A stretch of 64,000 nt of DNA. It comes from Limiplasma sp048370855 (GTDB lineage Bacteria > Bacillota > Clostridia > Christensenellales > Aristaeellaceae). Position 1 is the first letter of the stretch; each line of letters starts with the position of its first letter. The translations under genes were made by a program, and so were the position numbers. The notes beneath the pieces are model-generated. The model did not search any database. It saw only the letters and a list, made by a program, of their open reading frames with translations, and had not been told where the DNA came from. The stretch is from the NCBI GenBank assembly GCA_048370855.1, contig DBGEOK010000067.1, forward strand, positions 1 to 64,000, written 5' to 3'. This document shows positions 31,540 to 40,796 of the stretch, in pieces.

Positions 31540-32835
31540 TTAGAAGAAATCGTCAACCTCTTCCGTAAAGAACAAGGGAGCGTTCGTGGCCAGGGCGTCG
31601 TCCAGGGTGGCGACAAACTCCTCGACCGTGATGTCTCCAAGCGCCAGCTCGTTCAGCGCCGCGCCCAGCGTCAGCAGCGTGCTGGAATCAAACTTGGCGT
31701 CCGGCAGGGCGGCGTAGTCTGGCGTGGCCATCGCTTCGCCATACAGGTCCTTGAGCAACGGGGAAAGGGCGGCGGTATCGGCGTCGGCCATGGGAGACAG
31801 CGCCGTGCCGGGCGCGGACATGAGCTCGCCGTAGTTTTCCACCCAGATACGGACGAACTGCTTCATGTTGTCATCAAAGCTTTCGGCGGAAAAACCGTAA
31901 CCGCCGCCGCCCTGCAGGTACATGCGCAGGCCGTTTGAGCAATCGACGCCGTCCACATCGGGAATCAGCATATAGCCGATCTTGCCTTCGGCGTACAGGT
32001 CGTTGAGCAGCGGCGCGTCCCATGTGCCGGTGTAGCTGAACACGATGTTGCCGTTGCAGAAGCTGTCCATCACGTCGGCGGTGTCCATGGTGGAGAAGCC
32101 TTCCTGGAAGTAACCCTTTTGACCGAATTCCGCCAGGAGCCTGAGGCCGGTCAGCGCGGGCTCGTCTCCAAAGGACGCTTCGCCCTTTTTGAGCTTGTTG
32201 AAAAACTCGTTGCCGGTAACGCGGAAGGGGGCGAATAACGGGAACCGAAGAATATGCCAGGTGGATTTGCCGGCCAGGCCGAACGGCGTATAGCCCGCGT
32301 CCTTGAGCCTGGCGCAAACATCCAGGAACTCGTTCCAGGTGGCGGGCGCTTCCGCGCCGATTTTCTCAAGCGGTTCCTTCCAGTAATAGAATACCTCGCA
32401 GTTGATCTGCTCCGGCAGCGCGAACTGGAAGCCGTTGGCGAAGGACTGGAAGCGGCACAGCGGCTCGTAGATCTTGCCGTCAAGGCCCAGCTCCGTCAGA
32501 ACCGGCTTGAGGTCCACAATCTTCCCCTGCATGGCCAGCGTCGCGTCCGAGGTGCTGCCGGTGGGTCCGATGATATCGGGCAGGTCGTTGGCGGCAATGT
32601 AGGTGCGCCACTTTTGCTGGTACTGGTCGTCGTCCGACACGGCCTCCACCTCGATGGTGATGCCCAGCTCCTCCTCCGCCAGCCTGCACACGTCGAGGAA
32701 AGCCTCGGTGTAGGGCATGCCCTCATTGAGGGGCAGGAATACGCGATAGGTATCCCTCGTCCCCTCGGCCGTCGCGGGAACGCATGCGATGGACAGTGCC
32801 AACGCCATGCACAGTATGGTAACAAGCTTCTTCAT
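31540..32835 (-). CDS. Extracellular sugar-binding protein of CUT1 ABC importer
   Basis: 431 residues. Signal peptide KKLVTILCMALALSIACVPATA, then a family 1 solute-binding fold: GMPYTEAFLDVCRLAEEELG, NDLPDIIGPTG, PATWNEFLDVCARLKDAGYTPFGLAGKSTW ends near 190, and CNGNIVFSYTGTWDAPLLND. The Cys in the signal (SIAC) does not fit a lipobox well, so anchoring is unclear. First gene of the operon; start follows AAGGAGGGACGG. The operon is divergent from the YesM/YesN-like regulators, which probably control it. Confidence 0.93.
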   Translation of the reverse strand: MKKLVTILCMALALSIACVPATAEGTRDTYRVFLPLNEGMPYTEAFLDVCRLAEEELGITIEVEAVSDDDQYQQKWRTYIAANDLPDIIGPTGSTSDATLAMQGKIVDLKPVLTELGLDGKIYEPLCRFQSFANGFQFALPEQINCEVFYYWKEPLEKIGAEAPATWNEFLDVCARLKDAGYTPFGLAGKSTWHILRFPLFAPFRVTGNEFFNKLKKGEASFGDEPALTGLRLLAEFGQKGYFQEGFSTMDTADVMDSFCNGNIVFSYTGTWDAPLLNDLYAEGKIGYMLIPDVDGVDCSNGLRMYLQGGGGYGFSAESFDDNMKQFVRIWVENYGELMSAPGTALSPMADADTAALSPLLKDLYGEAMATPDYAALPDAKFDSSTLLTLGAALNELALGDITVEEFVATLDDALATNAPLFFTEEVDDFF

Positions 32836-32877
32836 GAACCGTCCCTCCTTACTCAATTGTCGAAGTAGCTTGAAAAA

Positions 32878-32907
32878 AGTATAGCCCGACCTCTTAACGC
32901 CTGTAAA
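32878..32907 (-). promoter_or_regulatory. Promoter of the carbohydrate ABC operon
   Basis: On the minus strand TTTACA (32902-32907), 18 bases, TATACT (32878-32883), 43 bases before the receptor start. Confidence 0.75.
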
Positions 32908-33014
32908 GCTAAGAATCTTGCGGCGGCGGAGACATCGCGCGCCGGGCCGCCCGCGTCCGGCGCATGAAAAAGCAACCCGCGCAAAAATCTGATACTTTTT
33001 CAGCCGATTCGATA

Positions 33015-33023
33015 TGCTATAAT
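33015..33023 (+). promoter_or_regulatory. Extended -10 promoter of the sensor kinase/regulator pair
   Basis: TGCTATAAT with TATAAT at 33018-33023. There is no good -35. It is about 110 bases from the divergent promoter of the ABC operon, leaving room for shared operator sites. Confidence 0.65.
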
Positions 33024-33109
33024 GCATTCAGAGAAAGCGGGGCGGACGGCCATAACGCCCCGTCATACAGACGCGGACGGCCTTTCGCCCGCAAGCTCCG
33101 AGCGAACGG

Positions 33110-34924
33110 ATGGAAGGGGGAATCAACACGAGGCAATTTTTTACAGATATGCGCCTGAGCAACAAATTCCTCCTTTGCTTCGGCCTCATTATCCTTTTGA
33201 ACACGGCGGGCATCGGGTTCATGACCTATTTTCAGTTTTTCGACATCCTGCTGAACAAATCGGGCGAATATGCTTCGGAAATCATCGAACAGGCGGGCAT
33301 GTCCATTTCCAACGACCTTGATACCGCGCGCAACACCGCCTTTACCATCGCCTACGACGCGACGGTGCAGTCTTTTCTCAAGCGGGCGCAGACGATGGAC
33401 CCTCAAACCATCGCGTCGCGCCGCGAGCTGCTAAAGCCGATGGAGGACGTCATCGTCAACCACTTCAATTACCTCGTCATCCGGTCTATACTGATCCTGA
33501 ACATGCAAGGCGGCATTCTGGATACCGTATATTCCTATTACCGTCCCCACTGGGCGCTTGGAACGGACGGAAAGCTGGAGGAAATGCTCCAGGCCGCGCT
33601 GGAGGCCGCCGGGCAGCCCGTTTTTTTCAACACGGCGGCCGAGCACGGAACCCTTACGATGACGCGGCTGGTGCGCAGCATCGAGTCGACGGAAAACCTC
33701 GGCTATGTGCTGCTGGATGTGGACGTGCCCAACCTGCTTCAGGCCATGCGCAGCATTAACCTGGAGCCCGGCTGGGCGCTGGAGCTGATGGAGGGCGACG
33801 GAACGTTGATCGCCTCGACGAGCGGCGAAAGGCTCGATTCATATGAAAAGCTGGCGGCGGCGCTCCGGGAGCCGGGGCAAAGCGCCTCCGGCGGGTATTT
33901 TATATCGCGCGGACGCGGGGAGGAGGATACGCTTACTTGCTATTATCACATCGCGCCCTATCAAATGTATCTGGCGGGCCGGGTGCGCACGTCGTCCCTC
34001 AATACCGGGATGCAGATGGTGGCGCGGAACATCCTTTCCGTCAGCGCCCTGCTGATCCTTTTTTCCATGTTTGTGGCGTTCTGGCTCTCGCGCACCATCA
34101 CCAGGCCGGTGCGCAAGCTGTCCCGGCTGATGGCGCAGGTTGGGAAGGGCGATTACAGCATCTCCATGCGCGCGCAGGGAAAGGACGAAATCGGCGTTCT
34201 GATCCGCGCCTTTAACGCGATGGTCGCCGAAAGCAAAAAGCTGATGGAGACGATTTCCTCTGCCCGGCTTTTGCAAAAAGAGGCGGAATTTAAGGCGCTG
34301 CAGGCGCAGATCAACCCCCACTTCCTTTATAACGCGCTGGAAACCATCAACTGGATGGCCGCGGGCAAGGGCGCGGACGATATCTGCCGCATGGTTTCCG
34401 CGCTTGGGACGCTGCTGCGCGTCAGCGTCAGCAACAAAAAGGAATTTGTCACCGTCCGCGAGGAGCTCGCATATGTCAGGGATTATGTTTACATCCAAAA
34501 TATCCGCTGCGGCGGCCATATCGACTATGGCGCGGAGGTACCGGAGGAACTGCTCGGGCTTGCCATCCCGAAGCTGATCCTGCAGCCTCTGGTCGAGAAC
34601 GCCATTATTCACGGCCTGGAGCAAAGCGCGGGCGGCGGCCGCGTCCGCGTAACCGGCCGCAGGCGGGTAAGCGCCGTCGTTTTTGAGGTGTCGGACAACG
34701 GCGCAGGCATGGCCCCGGAGCAAGTCCGCGAGCTTTTGACCCATACCGCCGGCCATAGCCGGGCGGGCCATCTGGGAATGGGGCTTGCGAACGTGCATGA
34801 CCGCATCCGGCTGTACTATGGAGAAGGCTATGGGCTCGCCATTCAATCGAAGCCGGGCGCGGGCACCGTGGTGACGATTGTACTGCCCGAGGAGGAACAG
34901 CATGCTCAAGGTCTTTGTCGTTGA
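33110..34924 (+). CDS. YesM/LytS-type sensor histidine kinase
   Basis: 604 residues. Two membrane helices (about 17-38 and 305-328) enclose a ~265-residue extracellular sensor of Cache type. A HAMP linker follows (TRPVRKLSRLMAQVGKGDYSI), then the His_kinase domain with phospho-His404 in QAQINPHFLYNALETINWMA, and an ATPase domain ending MGLANVHDRIRLYYGEGYG. The N-P-H-F-L-Y-N block is the LytS/YesM hallmark. The start ATG at 33110 lacks a good ribosome site, and the next Met (MRLSNKF) would shorten the N-terminus by 13 residues. It overlaps its regulator gene by 23 bases. Confidence 0.93.
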   Translation: MEGGINTRQFFTDMRLSNKFLLCFGLIILLNTAGIGFMTYFQFFDILLNKSGEYASEIIEQAGMSISNDLDTARNTAFTIAYDATVQSFLKRAQTMDPQTIASRRELLKPMEDVIVNHFNYLVIRSILILNMQGGILDTVYSYYRPHWALGTDGKLEEMLQAALEAAGQPVFFNTAAEHGTLTMTRLVRSIESTENLGYVLLDVDVPNLLQAMRSINLEPGWALELMEGDGTLIASTSGERLDSYEKLAAALREPGQSASGGYFISRGRGEEDTLTCYYHIAPYQMYLAGRVRTSSLNTGMQMVARNILSVSALLILFSMFVAFWLSRTITRPVRKLSRLMAQVGKGDYSISMRAQGKDEIGVLIRAFNAMVAESKKLMETISSARLLQKEAEFKALQAQINPHFLYNALETINWMAAGKGADDICRMVSALGTLLRVSVSNKKEFVTVREELAYVRDYVYIQNIRCGGHIDYGAEVPEELLGLAIPKLILQPLVENAIIHGLEQSAGGGRVRVTGRRRVSAVVFEVSDNGAGMAPEQVRELLTHTAGHSRAGHLGMGLANVHDRIRLYYGEGYGLAIQSKPGAGTVVTIVLPEEEQHAQGLCR

Positions 34925-36479
34925 CGATGAAAGCGTCATTCGCATAGGCTTCCGAAACCTGGATTGGAGCAAGTACGGCTGCTCGCTGGTGGGGGACGCG
35001 GCCAACGGGATGGACGCGCTGAGCCGGCTTGGCGCTCTCGCGCCGGATGTGATTATTTCCGACATCTGCATGCCGCAGATGGACGGGCTGGAATTTTCAC
35101 GGCTGGTCAAGCGCATGTATCCCCAATGCGCCGTGGTTCTGCTAACGGGGTATGATGAATTTGCCTATGCGCAGCAGGCCCTCAATATTGGCGTGGACTT
35201 TCTTTTGCTCAAGCCCACCAACTTTGACGAGCTGGAAGCCGTGCTCCGGCAGTTGGAGGAACGCAAAAGCCGGCGGCAGAAGGACGCCGCGCCTGCGGCC
35301 CTGCCGCCGGCCCTTTCCTCGCTCATGCAAGGCAACCTGCTGCGGGAAGCCCTTCTGGGCCGAGCCCAGCCCGGCGAGGCGGAGGACCCGGCCCTTTATG
35401 GAGGGATCGCGTTGAACCGCGGCGTGGTCGTCAGCCTCCTCCCGGACCCGGCGGCATATGCCCAACAGAGCGAATCCATGCGCGCGGTAATCGCCAAGGC
35501 CTGCCGCGACGCCGCGGACGAGGGCCGTATCGGGATGATTTTTACGGATACGCAGGACGCCTTCGTCTGTATGCTTGCATCGCCGCGGGAGGGAGACGCC
35601 TGGGAAGGCCCCGCGTTGCTTTTCTGCCAGGATATCCTCTCGAGGCTTCAAAACTACCATGGCGTCGCAATGCTGTGCGGCGTCGGCGGCCCGCGCGGGG
35701 ACGGCGGAGCGCCGGCGGCGTACCGGGCTTCCCTTCACGCGCTTGACAATTGCTTTTTACGGCGGGAAAGCCTTGCCCTGTACCGCCAGCGGGAGAACGC
35801 CCCGGTCGATCCGCGCCCTCTGGCAAGGTGGCGGGAGCAGGTAACCGCCGCCATGTTCGCCGGAGATACGGCGGAGGTCGAACGGCAGTTTGACCATTTG
35901 CGCGGCCTGCTTGCCGCGCTGCCCCTCGAGGGCAACGAAGCCGGCTGCGACGCCGCGCGCGTGACGCTGTACTCCTTCGCCCTGGATACCCTCCAAAAGC
36001 TCAAGACCGCCCGCGCGCTCCTCACCGAGCCGCCGGGCGGGGACCCGCAGCCGCTCCTGCGCTCCGGCGTTCCCCAAACGCTGCCGGGCGTATACGGAGC
36101 CGTGCGCAACCAGCTTCTCTTGGCGACCCGGCGCATCGGCAGCGTGATGCGGACGCTCTCCGCATCCGATTTCATCAGCTATATTCAAAGCCATTTTACG
36201 GACGCCGACCTCTCCCTGGAAGCGCTCGCGGAGACGTTCAAGCTCAGCCCGTCCCACATCAGCCGGATGATTAAGCGCGAAACGGGCGTCTCCTTTGTGG
36301 AGCACCTGACGCGCCGCCGCGTCGACCGGGCCAAGGAGCTTCTGGCCGAAACGGAGCTTTTGCTCAACGATATTGCCGCAGCGGTCGGCTTCCGGGATAT
36401 GAGCTATTTCATCCATGTCTTTAAACGCCGCGTCGGCATCACGCCCAACAGCTACCGGCGGCTGCATCGCGCAAAGTAG
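34902..36479 (+). CDS. YesN-type response regulator with AraC DNA-binding domain
   Basis: 525 residues. Receiver at 1-120 with acidic pair DDE and phospho-acceptor Asp54 in ISDICMPQMDG. A ~290-residue middle region has no clear family match. The C-terminal AraC domain (about 425-525) has SLEALAETFKLSPSHISRMIKRETG and NDIAAAVGFRDMSYFIHVFKRRVGITPNSYRR. It starts at 34902 (MLKVFVVDDE) behind GAGGAGG. The pair normally senses a carbohydrate outside the cell and switches on the divergent ABC operon. Confidence 0.94.
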   Translation: MLKVFVVDDESVIRIGFRNLDWSKYGCSLVGDAANGMDALSRLGALAPDVIISDICMPQMDGLEFSRLVKRMYPQCAVVLLTGYDEFAYAQQALNIGVDFLLLKPTNFDELEAVLRQLEERKSRRQKDAAPAALPPALSSLMQGNLLREALLGRAQPGEAEDPALYGGIALNRGVVVSLLPDPAAYAQQSESMRAVIAKACRDAADEGRIGMIFTDTQDAFVCMLASPREGDAWEGPALLFCQDILSRLQNYHGVAMLCGVGGPRGDGGAPAAYRASLHALDNCFLRRESLALYRQRENAPVDPRPLARWREQVTAAMFAGDTAEVERQFDHLRGLLAALPLEGNEAGCDAARVTLYSFALDTLQKLKTARALLTEPPGGDPQPLLRSGVPQTLPGVYGAVRNQLLLATRRIGSVMRTLSASDFISYIQSHFTDADLSLEALAETFKLSPSHISRMIKRETGVSFVEHLTRRRVDRAKELLAETELLLNDIAAAVGFRDMSYFIHVFKRRVGITPNSYRRLHRAK

Positions 36480-36520
36480 CGTTTTGCCGCCGCGCGGACA
36501 ACTTTTTGTTTGCCGGCGTA

Positions 36521-36549
36521 TTTCAAAAAGCGCGGTTTGCGCATATAAT
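36521..36549 (+). promoter_or_regulatory. Candidate promoter of the tubulin-like/actin-like gene cluster
   Basis: TTTCAA (36521-36526), 17 bases, TATAAT (36544-36549), 70 bases before the TTG start of the glycosyltransferase. It separates the cluster from the yesN-like gene; no terminator is visible between them. Confidence 0.6.
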
Positions 36550-36619
36550 GGGGAGGGCGGTTCATGGCTTCTGATCCATGCGGCGCTTCACGTTTTGAAC
36601 ACAAAGGAGGCCTCTCCCC

Positions 36620-37972
36620 TTGCGCATTGTCCAGATCAACGTCACCGCGGCGCTCAGCACGGGCCGCATCGCCGTTACGCTCAGCCGGATGGCCGTCAAA
36701 GAAGGCCACCGCGTGCTGTTTTGCTTTGCGCGCGATTTTGCCCCCGGCGACGTGCCGAGCCTTCGCGTGGGCAGCCGCGCGGATACCTTCGCGCACGCGG
36801 CGCTGGCCCGCGTGACCGACCGCGCCGGCTTTTTCAGCCGCGCGGCTACCCGCAGGCTGGTGCGCCAGCTTCGGCAATTCAAGCCCGACCTGATTCATCT
36901 GCATAACCTTCACGGGTATTATCTCCATCTGCCGACCCTTTTCCAGTATCTCAAAAGCGAGGATATCCCCGTGGTTTGGACGCTTCACGATTGCTGGGCG
37001 TATACCGGCCACTGCGCCTATTATACCATGGCCGAGGGCGCGCCGCCGCCCGAAGGGAAAAAGCGGCGCGCGCGCCAGTCAGGCTGCGAGCGCTGGACGA
37101 CCGGCTGCGGCCGCTGTCCCCTGAAGCGCAGCTATCCCTCCAGCCTGCTGATGGATCAAAGCGCCCGTAACTGGCGGGAAAAGCGCGAGCTGTTTTCAGG
37201 CGTCCCCCACATGGTGCTCGCCGCGCCCTCCCAGTGGCTTCGGGACGAGGTCAGGCGTTCCTTTCTGAAAAGCTATCCCGTCTATTGGCTGCCCAATGGA
37301 ATCGACCTGGATACGTTTGCCCCTTGCCTGGACGAGCAATTTATGCGCGACGTGGTGCGCTACTATCATTTGGACCAGGCGGGAGAACGCCATCTGATCG
37401 TGAGCGCCGCGGCGGTATGGGATGAGCGCAAGGGGCTGGAGGACCTGATCGACCTGGCCGAGGCCCTGGGGCCGGAGTATTGCGTGGCCGCCGTGGGCCT
37501 GGACGAGTACCAGATCAACAGCCTGCCGGGGAATACCGTGCTGGGCGTGCCGCGCACCGGAAACGTGAACGACCTTTGCGCGCTGTATACCGCCGCCGAG
37601 CTGTACGTCAGCCTGAGCCACGAGGAAACCATGGGCATGACGCTTTTGGAAGCCCTGGCGTGCGGCACCCAGGTGCTTTGCTACCAGGCGACCGCGATGC
37701 CTGAAATTGTGACCGGGGCGGTGGGCAAAGCCGTGCCGTTAGGCGATATCGAGGCAGCCGCCGAGGCGGCGCGCCTGCTGTGCAAAAACCCGCTTCCCGC
37801 CGACCAATGCCGCGCCCGCGCGGCGGAGTTTGAAGCCTCCCGGCGCTTCGGCGCATATCTGCGCCTGTATGAAAACATGTACCGCCACAGCCCCGGCTAT
37901 CAGCGCGCCCTGGAGGAAGCGGACGCGCGCGGCAGCCTCCCGGCAGGGAAAAAACAACGCGGGGTCGAATAA
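36620..37972 (+). CDS. GT-B glycosyltransferase (WcaC-like, GT4 type)
   Basis: 450 residues. The first half contains DLIHLHNLHGYYLHLPTLFQYL and a Cys-rich segment WTLHDCWAYTGHC and CERWTTGCGRCPL, as in WcaC-like enzymes of polysaccharide synthesis. The second half has PNGIDLDTFAP and the nucleotide-sugar site VSLSHEETMGMTLLEALACGTQV, with the E-x7-E geometry of GT4. The start codon is TTG at 36620, placed nine bases after AAAGGAGG; no ATG or GTG fits. It is the first gene of the cluster, 48 bases before the lipoprotein. Acceptor and donor are unknown; cell-surface glycan is likely. Confidence 0.87.
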   Translation: MRIVQINVTAALSTGRIAVTLSRMAVKEGHRVLFCFARDFAPGDVPSLRVGSRADTFAHAALARVTDRAGFFSRAATRRLVRQLRQFKPDLIHLHNLHGYYLHLPTLFQYLKSEDIPVVWTLHDCWAYTGHCAYYTMAEGAPPPEGKKRRARQSGCERWTTGCGRCPLKRSYPSSLLMDQSARNWREKRELFSGVPHMVLAAPSQWLRDEVRRSFLKSYPVYWLPNGIDLDTFAPCLDEQFMRDVVRYYHLDQAGERHLIVSAAAVWDERKGLEDLIDLAEALGPEYCVAAVGLDEYQINSLPGNTVLGVPRTGNVNDLCALYTAAELYVSLSHEETMGMTLLEALACGTQVLCYQATAMPEIVTGAVGKAVPLGDIEAAAEAARLLCKNPLPADQCRARAAEFEASRRFGAYLRLYENMYRHSPGYQRALEEADARGSLPAGKKQRGVE

Positions 37973-38020
37973 TGAGGAAGCGATTGAAGTCGTTTGACGG
38001 TACGAAAGGAGAGGATGCGA

Positions 38021-40099
38021 ATGAGCGCATGCAAACGAGCCGCCTTGCTCCTGCTGTGCGGCGCATCCTTGCTGCTTGGCGGGTGCTCCGCGCTTACGCT
38101 GGAGGGCGAAGCCTCCCCCGCCTCGCCCAACCTGGGGCTTCTCTCCATGCCCGCGTACCAGGACGAGGAGCTTTCCGGGCAGGAGACGCCGGAGGCCGGA
38201 CACCTGATGGTAGACCTGTGGCTGGAGGCCTCCCAAGTGATGGGCGGGATCAACCCCGGCGACAAGAGCCTTTATCCCCACAACAGCCGCAAGTACCGCG
38301 AGGGCGGCTTTCATTACCGGTACGGAACCGAGGTCGGCATGTACGAAAATGTGCTTCGGAATATGCTTGCCGCCGCCGAGGGCTCCAGGGTCCGCGTGCT
38401 GCGCTGCGGCAACGAGCGCCTGCCCGACGCTTTCCTGGTAAAATACGGCGTGGCGCGTGAGAGCGCTTCCCAGGACGAGCTGCGCTCCCTGCGCAGGGAT
38501 ATGCTGACCTATGCCATCGAGCCCATGCCATCTCTCTTTGCGGAGCTCTCCGCGGAGGATATGACTGACAGCTTCTATTCCCTCGGCTCCCCTAAGCTCA
38601 ATCAAATGGCCCGCTTTGGGGACGGCGCGGAGCTGGAAAACCCCGGCTTGACAAACGAAATGAGCGCCGCCCTGGACGCGCAGCGCGCGGCCGTACAGTC
38701 CGGGGACGCGGGCGCCTTGGCCGCTCCGCGCGACGATACGGATTACCCGCTGCTGTACGCCTTGCAAAACCTGGATTTATCCCGTCTTTCGGTGATCACC
38801 TGCGACCCCGCCTCGCTCCGACGCCTCAGCGGGATCGCAAAGGACGGCGCGACGGAGGCTTACGTGGAAGCGCTTCTTGCCCAACGCGGCGTGTTTGATA
38901 AAGGGCTCTGCGCCGGATTGTACGCGTTCACGCTCGATTATATGGGGCAGCTAAGCTCCTTTGGCCCGGCGGATTTCAGCGAGCCGCTCGTTTGGGGCAG
39001 GCTGAAGTACAACAGCAAAACGCATCGGAGCGAAAGCGCGCTTCCTATGCCGCGCATCATGCTTGCGCTGGTCATCGGCGCGCCGGAGCACGTGGCCGGC
39101 TTTACCGACGCGCTCAACCGAAGGCTTGAGGCGGACACGGCCTTGATGGGCCTGCGCGGGCCGCAGAAGGGCGAGCTGACCTATACGGCAAACGGTCAAA
39201 CCGTAACGCAGCAGCCTTTTTCGTTCGCATGGAAATACACGTCCATTCAGCGGCCCGGCATGGGCTATTACACCCAGCATACCGAGGGGGCCGAGCTCCG
39301 CCTCTCCGCCGGCCAAGGCGAGGTTTCCTCTGACGGGGCGCTTCGGACGGTTTCCCTGCCCGCCGGTACAGACGGCGGCCGGGCCGACCGGACGCTCACG
39401 CTGTCCTTTCCCGCCGCCGAGCTGCCAAAGGGCGTCGGACTGGATCTGTCGCGCCTTCAAAACCTCCGGATCGAGGTGCTGAGCGCGCTGCTGCTGTCAG
39501 AAACGCTGCAAAACAACGCCGAGGCGGCCGTCGGGGCCGCCGGAGGCTCCAGGCAGGTGCTTGCGCACCGTGACACGCTCTATGCCTTTGATTACACGGA
39601 GGACCCGTTTGCCGGCAGCCCGGCCCAAAACCCTTTTACGCTCGAGGGTGTGGAGCTGTCTGACGACGGCGCCACGCTGCTCGCCGCCGTAACCGTGGAC
39701 GGCGCGAAGCTCCGCCCCGGCTATTACCGCGTGCGCGTATGCGCCGACCTGGCGGGCGAGCAGGTTTCCTGGCCGTCCGTCCCCTGGATCGACGGGGAAA
39801 ACAGCTTGAGCGTATCCGTCACCAACGAGCAGATCGCCGCCTGGGAAGGCTTTACGGCTCTCATGACCGAATATGACCGGGACACGCAGATCATCCCCAA
39901 GCAATTTCAGCATGCTTGGGGTCCCGTCTCCGAAAAGGGCTATCACGGCGCTGTCATCCCCGATTTTCCGCCCGTTTCCCGGGCGCTTTGGCTCAAGGAG
40001 CTGTTTTCTCAGCTTCGCTCCGCCGCGAACGTCAGGCTCAGCCCCTATATCCGCTGCGTGTTCGACGTTTTTGTAACAGGCGGGGTTGGAAAGGAGTGA
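38021..40099 (+). CDS. Large lipoprotein of unknown function (cluster gene 2)
   Basis: 692 residues with a type II signal: CKRAALLLLCGASLLLGGC, lipobox L19-G20-G21-C22. I do not recognise a family. Near the N-terminus a strand-helix unit, LMVDLWLEASQVMGGINPGD, is laid out like the start of a von Willebrand A domain, and LSRLSVITCDPASLRR later recalls its D-containing strand; the MIDAS D-x-S-x-S is not exact, so this is tentative. The C-terminal half is rich in beta strands, including ADRTLTLSFPAAELPKG and YYRVRVCADLAGEQVSWPS, and may be Ig-like. Start at 38021, six bases after AAAGGAGAGG. The next gene encodes a membrane protein 10 bases on. Confidence 0.8.
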   Translation: MSACKRAALLLLCGASLLLGGCSALTLEGEASPASPNLGLLSMPAYQDEELSGQETPEAGHLMVDLWLEASQVMGGINPGDKSLYPHNSRKYREGGFHYRYGTEVGMYENVLRNMLAAAEGSRVRVLRCGNERLPDAFLVKYGVARESASQDELRSLRRDMLTYAIEPMPSLFAELSAEDMTDSFYSLGSPKLNQMARFGDGAELENPGLTNEMSAALDAQRAAVQSGDAGALAAPRDDTDYPLLYALQNLDLSRLSVITCDPASLRRLSGIAKDGATEAYVEALLAQRGVFDKGLCAGLYAFTLDYMGQLSSFGPADFSEPLVWGRLKYNSKTHRSESALPMPRIMLALVIGAPEHVAGFTDALNRRLEADTALMGLRGPQKGELTYTANGQTVTQQPFSFAWKYTSIQRPGMGYYTQHTEGAELRLSAGQGEVSSDGALRTVSLPAGTDGGRADRTLTLSFPAAELPKGVGLDLSRLQNLRIEVLSALLLSETLQNNAEAAVGAAGGSRQVLAHRDTLYAFDYTEDPFAGSPAQNPFTLEGVELSDDGATLLAAVTVDGAKLRPGYYRVRVCADLAGEQVSWPSVPWIDGENSLSVSVTNEQIAAWEGFTALMTEYDRDTQIIPKQFQHAWGPVSEKGYHGAVIPDFPPVSRALWLKELFSQLRSAANVRLSPYIRCVFDVFVTGGVGKE

Positions 40100-40109
40100 C
40101 AAAAGCGAC

Positions 40110-40754
40110 ATGCAAGCCGAGCGGAAAACCGGCGCGCCCGCCGTGCGGCGCGTCCGCGTGCGCTATACCAACCGGATGAAGTGCCTCCTGTGCTACCTGA
40201 TCTGCTTTTTGATCCCGCCGGTCTGGCAGGCCGGCATGTTCGCGCTTGTCTATCCCTATAAGCTGGCGGGAACCGCGCCGGATTTGATGCATAACCTTTC
40301 CCTGGCCTTCCCCTTTTTCACCTTTCCGACGGGCGGAGGCGCGCAAGCGTCCGCCGCGGCCTCGGGAACCGAGGCGCTTCAGGCCGCCCTATCGTTTCAG
40401 GACGGCGTATGGCGGGCGTTCACGGGGCTTTGTTTTCTTTGCGCGTGGGGGCTTACGCTGCTTGCGCAGCTTCTTTGGCGCGTCTCATTCGCAAAGCCCG
40501 TCCTGGCCGCCAAAACGACTGCGCGCGCCGTCCGCGCCTATCGCCTGACGCAGGCGCTGATCTGGCTGGTTAACGCCTGGTTTGCGCTGGCGGTATGGTT
40601 TTTGGGCGTCCGTTTTATCTCGGGCCGCACGGTTTGGGATTACCTGTTTTACTTTGCCGCCTACGCGCTCAACGCGCTCGCGGCCTTTGCGTGCTTCCGG
40701 CTGGCCGCGCCTCCGGTGCTAAGCGGCAGGCACGCGTTTTTCAAAAGGCTGTAA
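40110..40754 (+). CDS. Integral membrane protein of unknown function (cluster gene 3)
   Basis: 214 residues with four hydrophobic helices: about 24-45 (MKCLLCYLICFLIPPVWQ), 100-122 (TGLCFLCAWGLTLLAQL), 150-173 (LIWLVNAWFALAVWFLGV) and 183-205. The N-terminal 20 residues are basic and cytoplasmic by the positive-inside rule. A 45-residue Gly/Ala/Ser-rich loop sits between helices 1 and 2. I recognise no family. Start ATG at 40110, with AAAGGAG 13 bases upstream; a TTG at 40086 is an alternative. It could link the outside lipoprotein to the cytoplasmic tubulin-like and actin-like proteins. Confidence 0.8.
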   Translation: MQAERKTGAPAVRRVRVRYTNRMKCLLCYLICFLIPPVWQAGMFALVYPYKLAGTAPDLMHNLSLAFPFFTFPTGGGAQASAAASGTEALQAALSFQDGVWRAFTGLCFLCAWGLTLLAQLLWRVSFAKPVLAAKTTARAVRAYRLTQALIWLVNAWFALAVWFLGVRFISGRTVWDYLFYFAAYALNALAAFACFRLAAPPVLSGRHAFFKRL

Positions 40755-40796
40755 ACGCGGCGGCAAGCCGGCCGGAAATGAAAGGGAGGACGCCCC

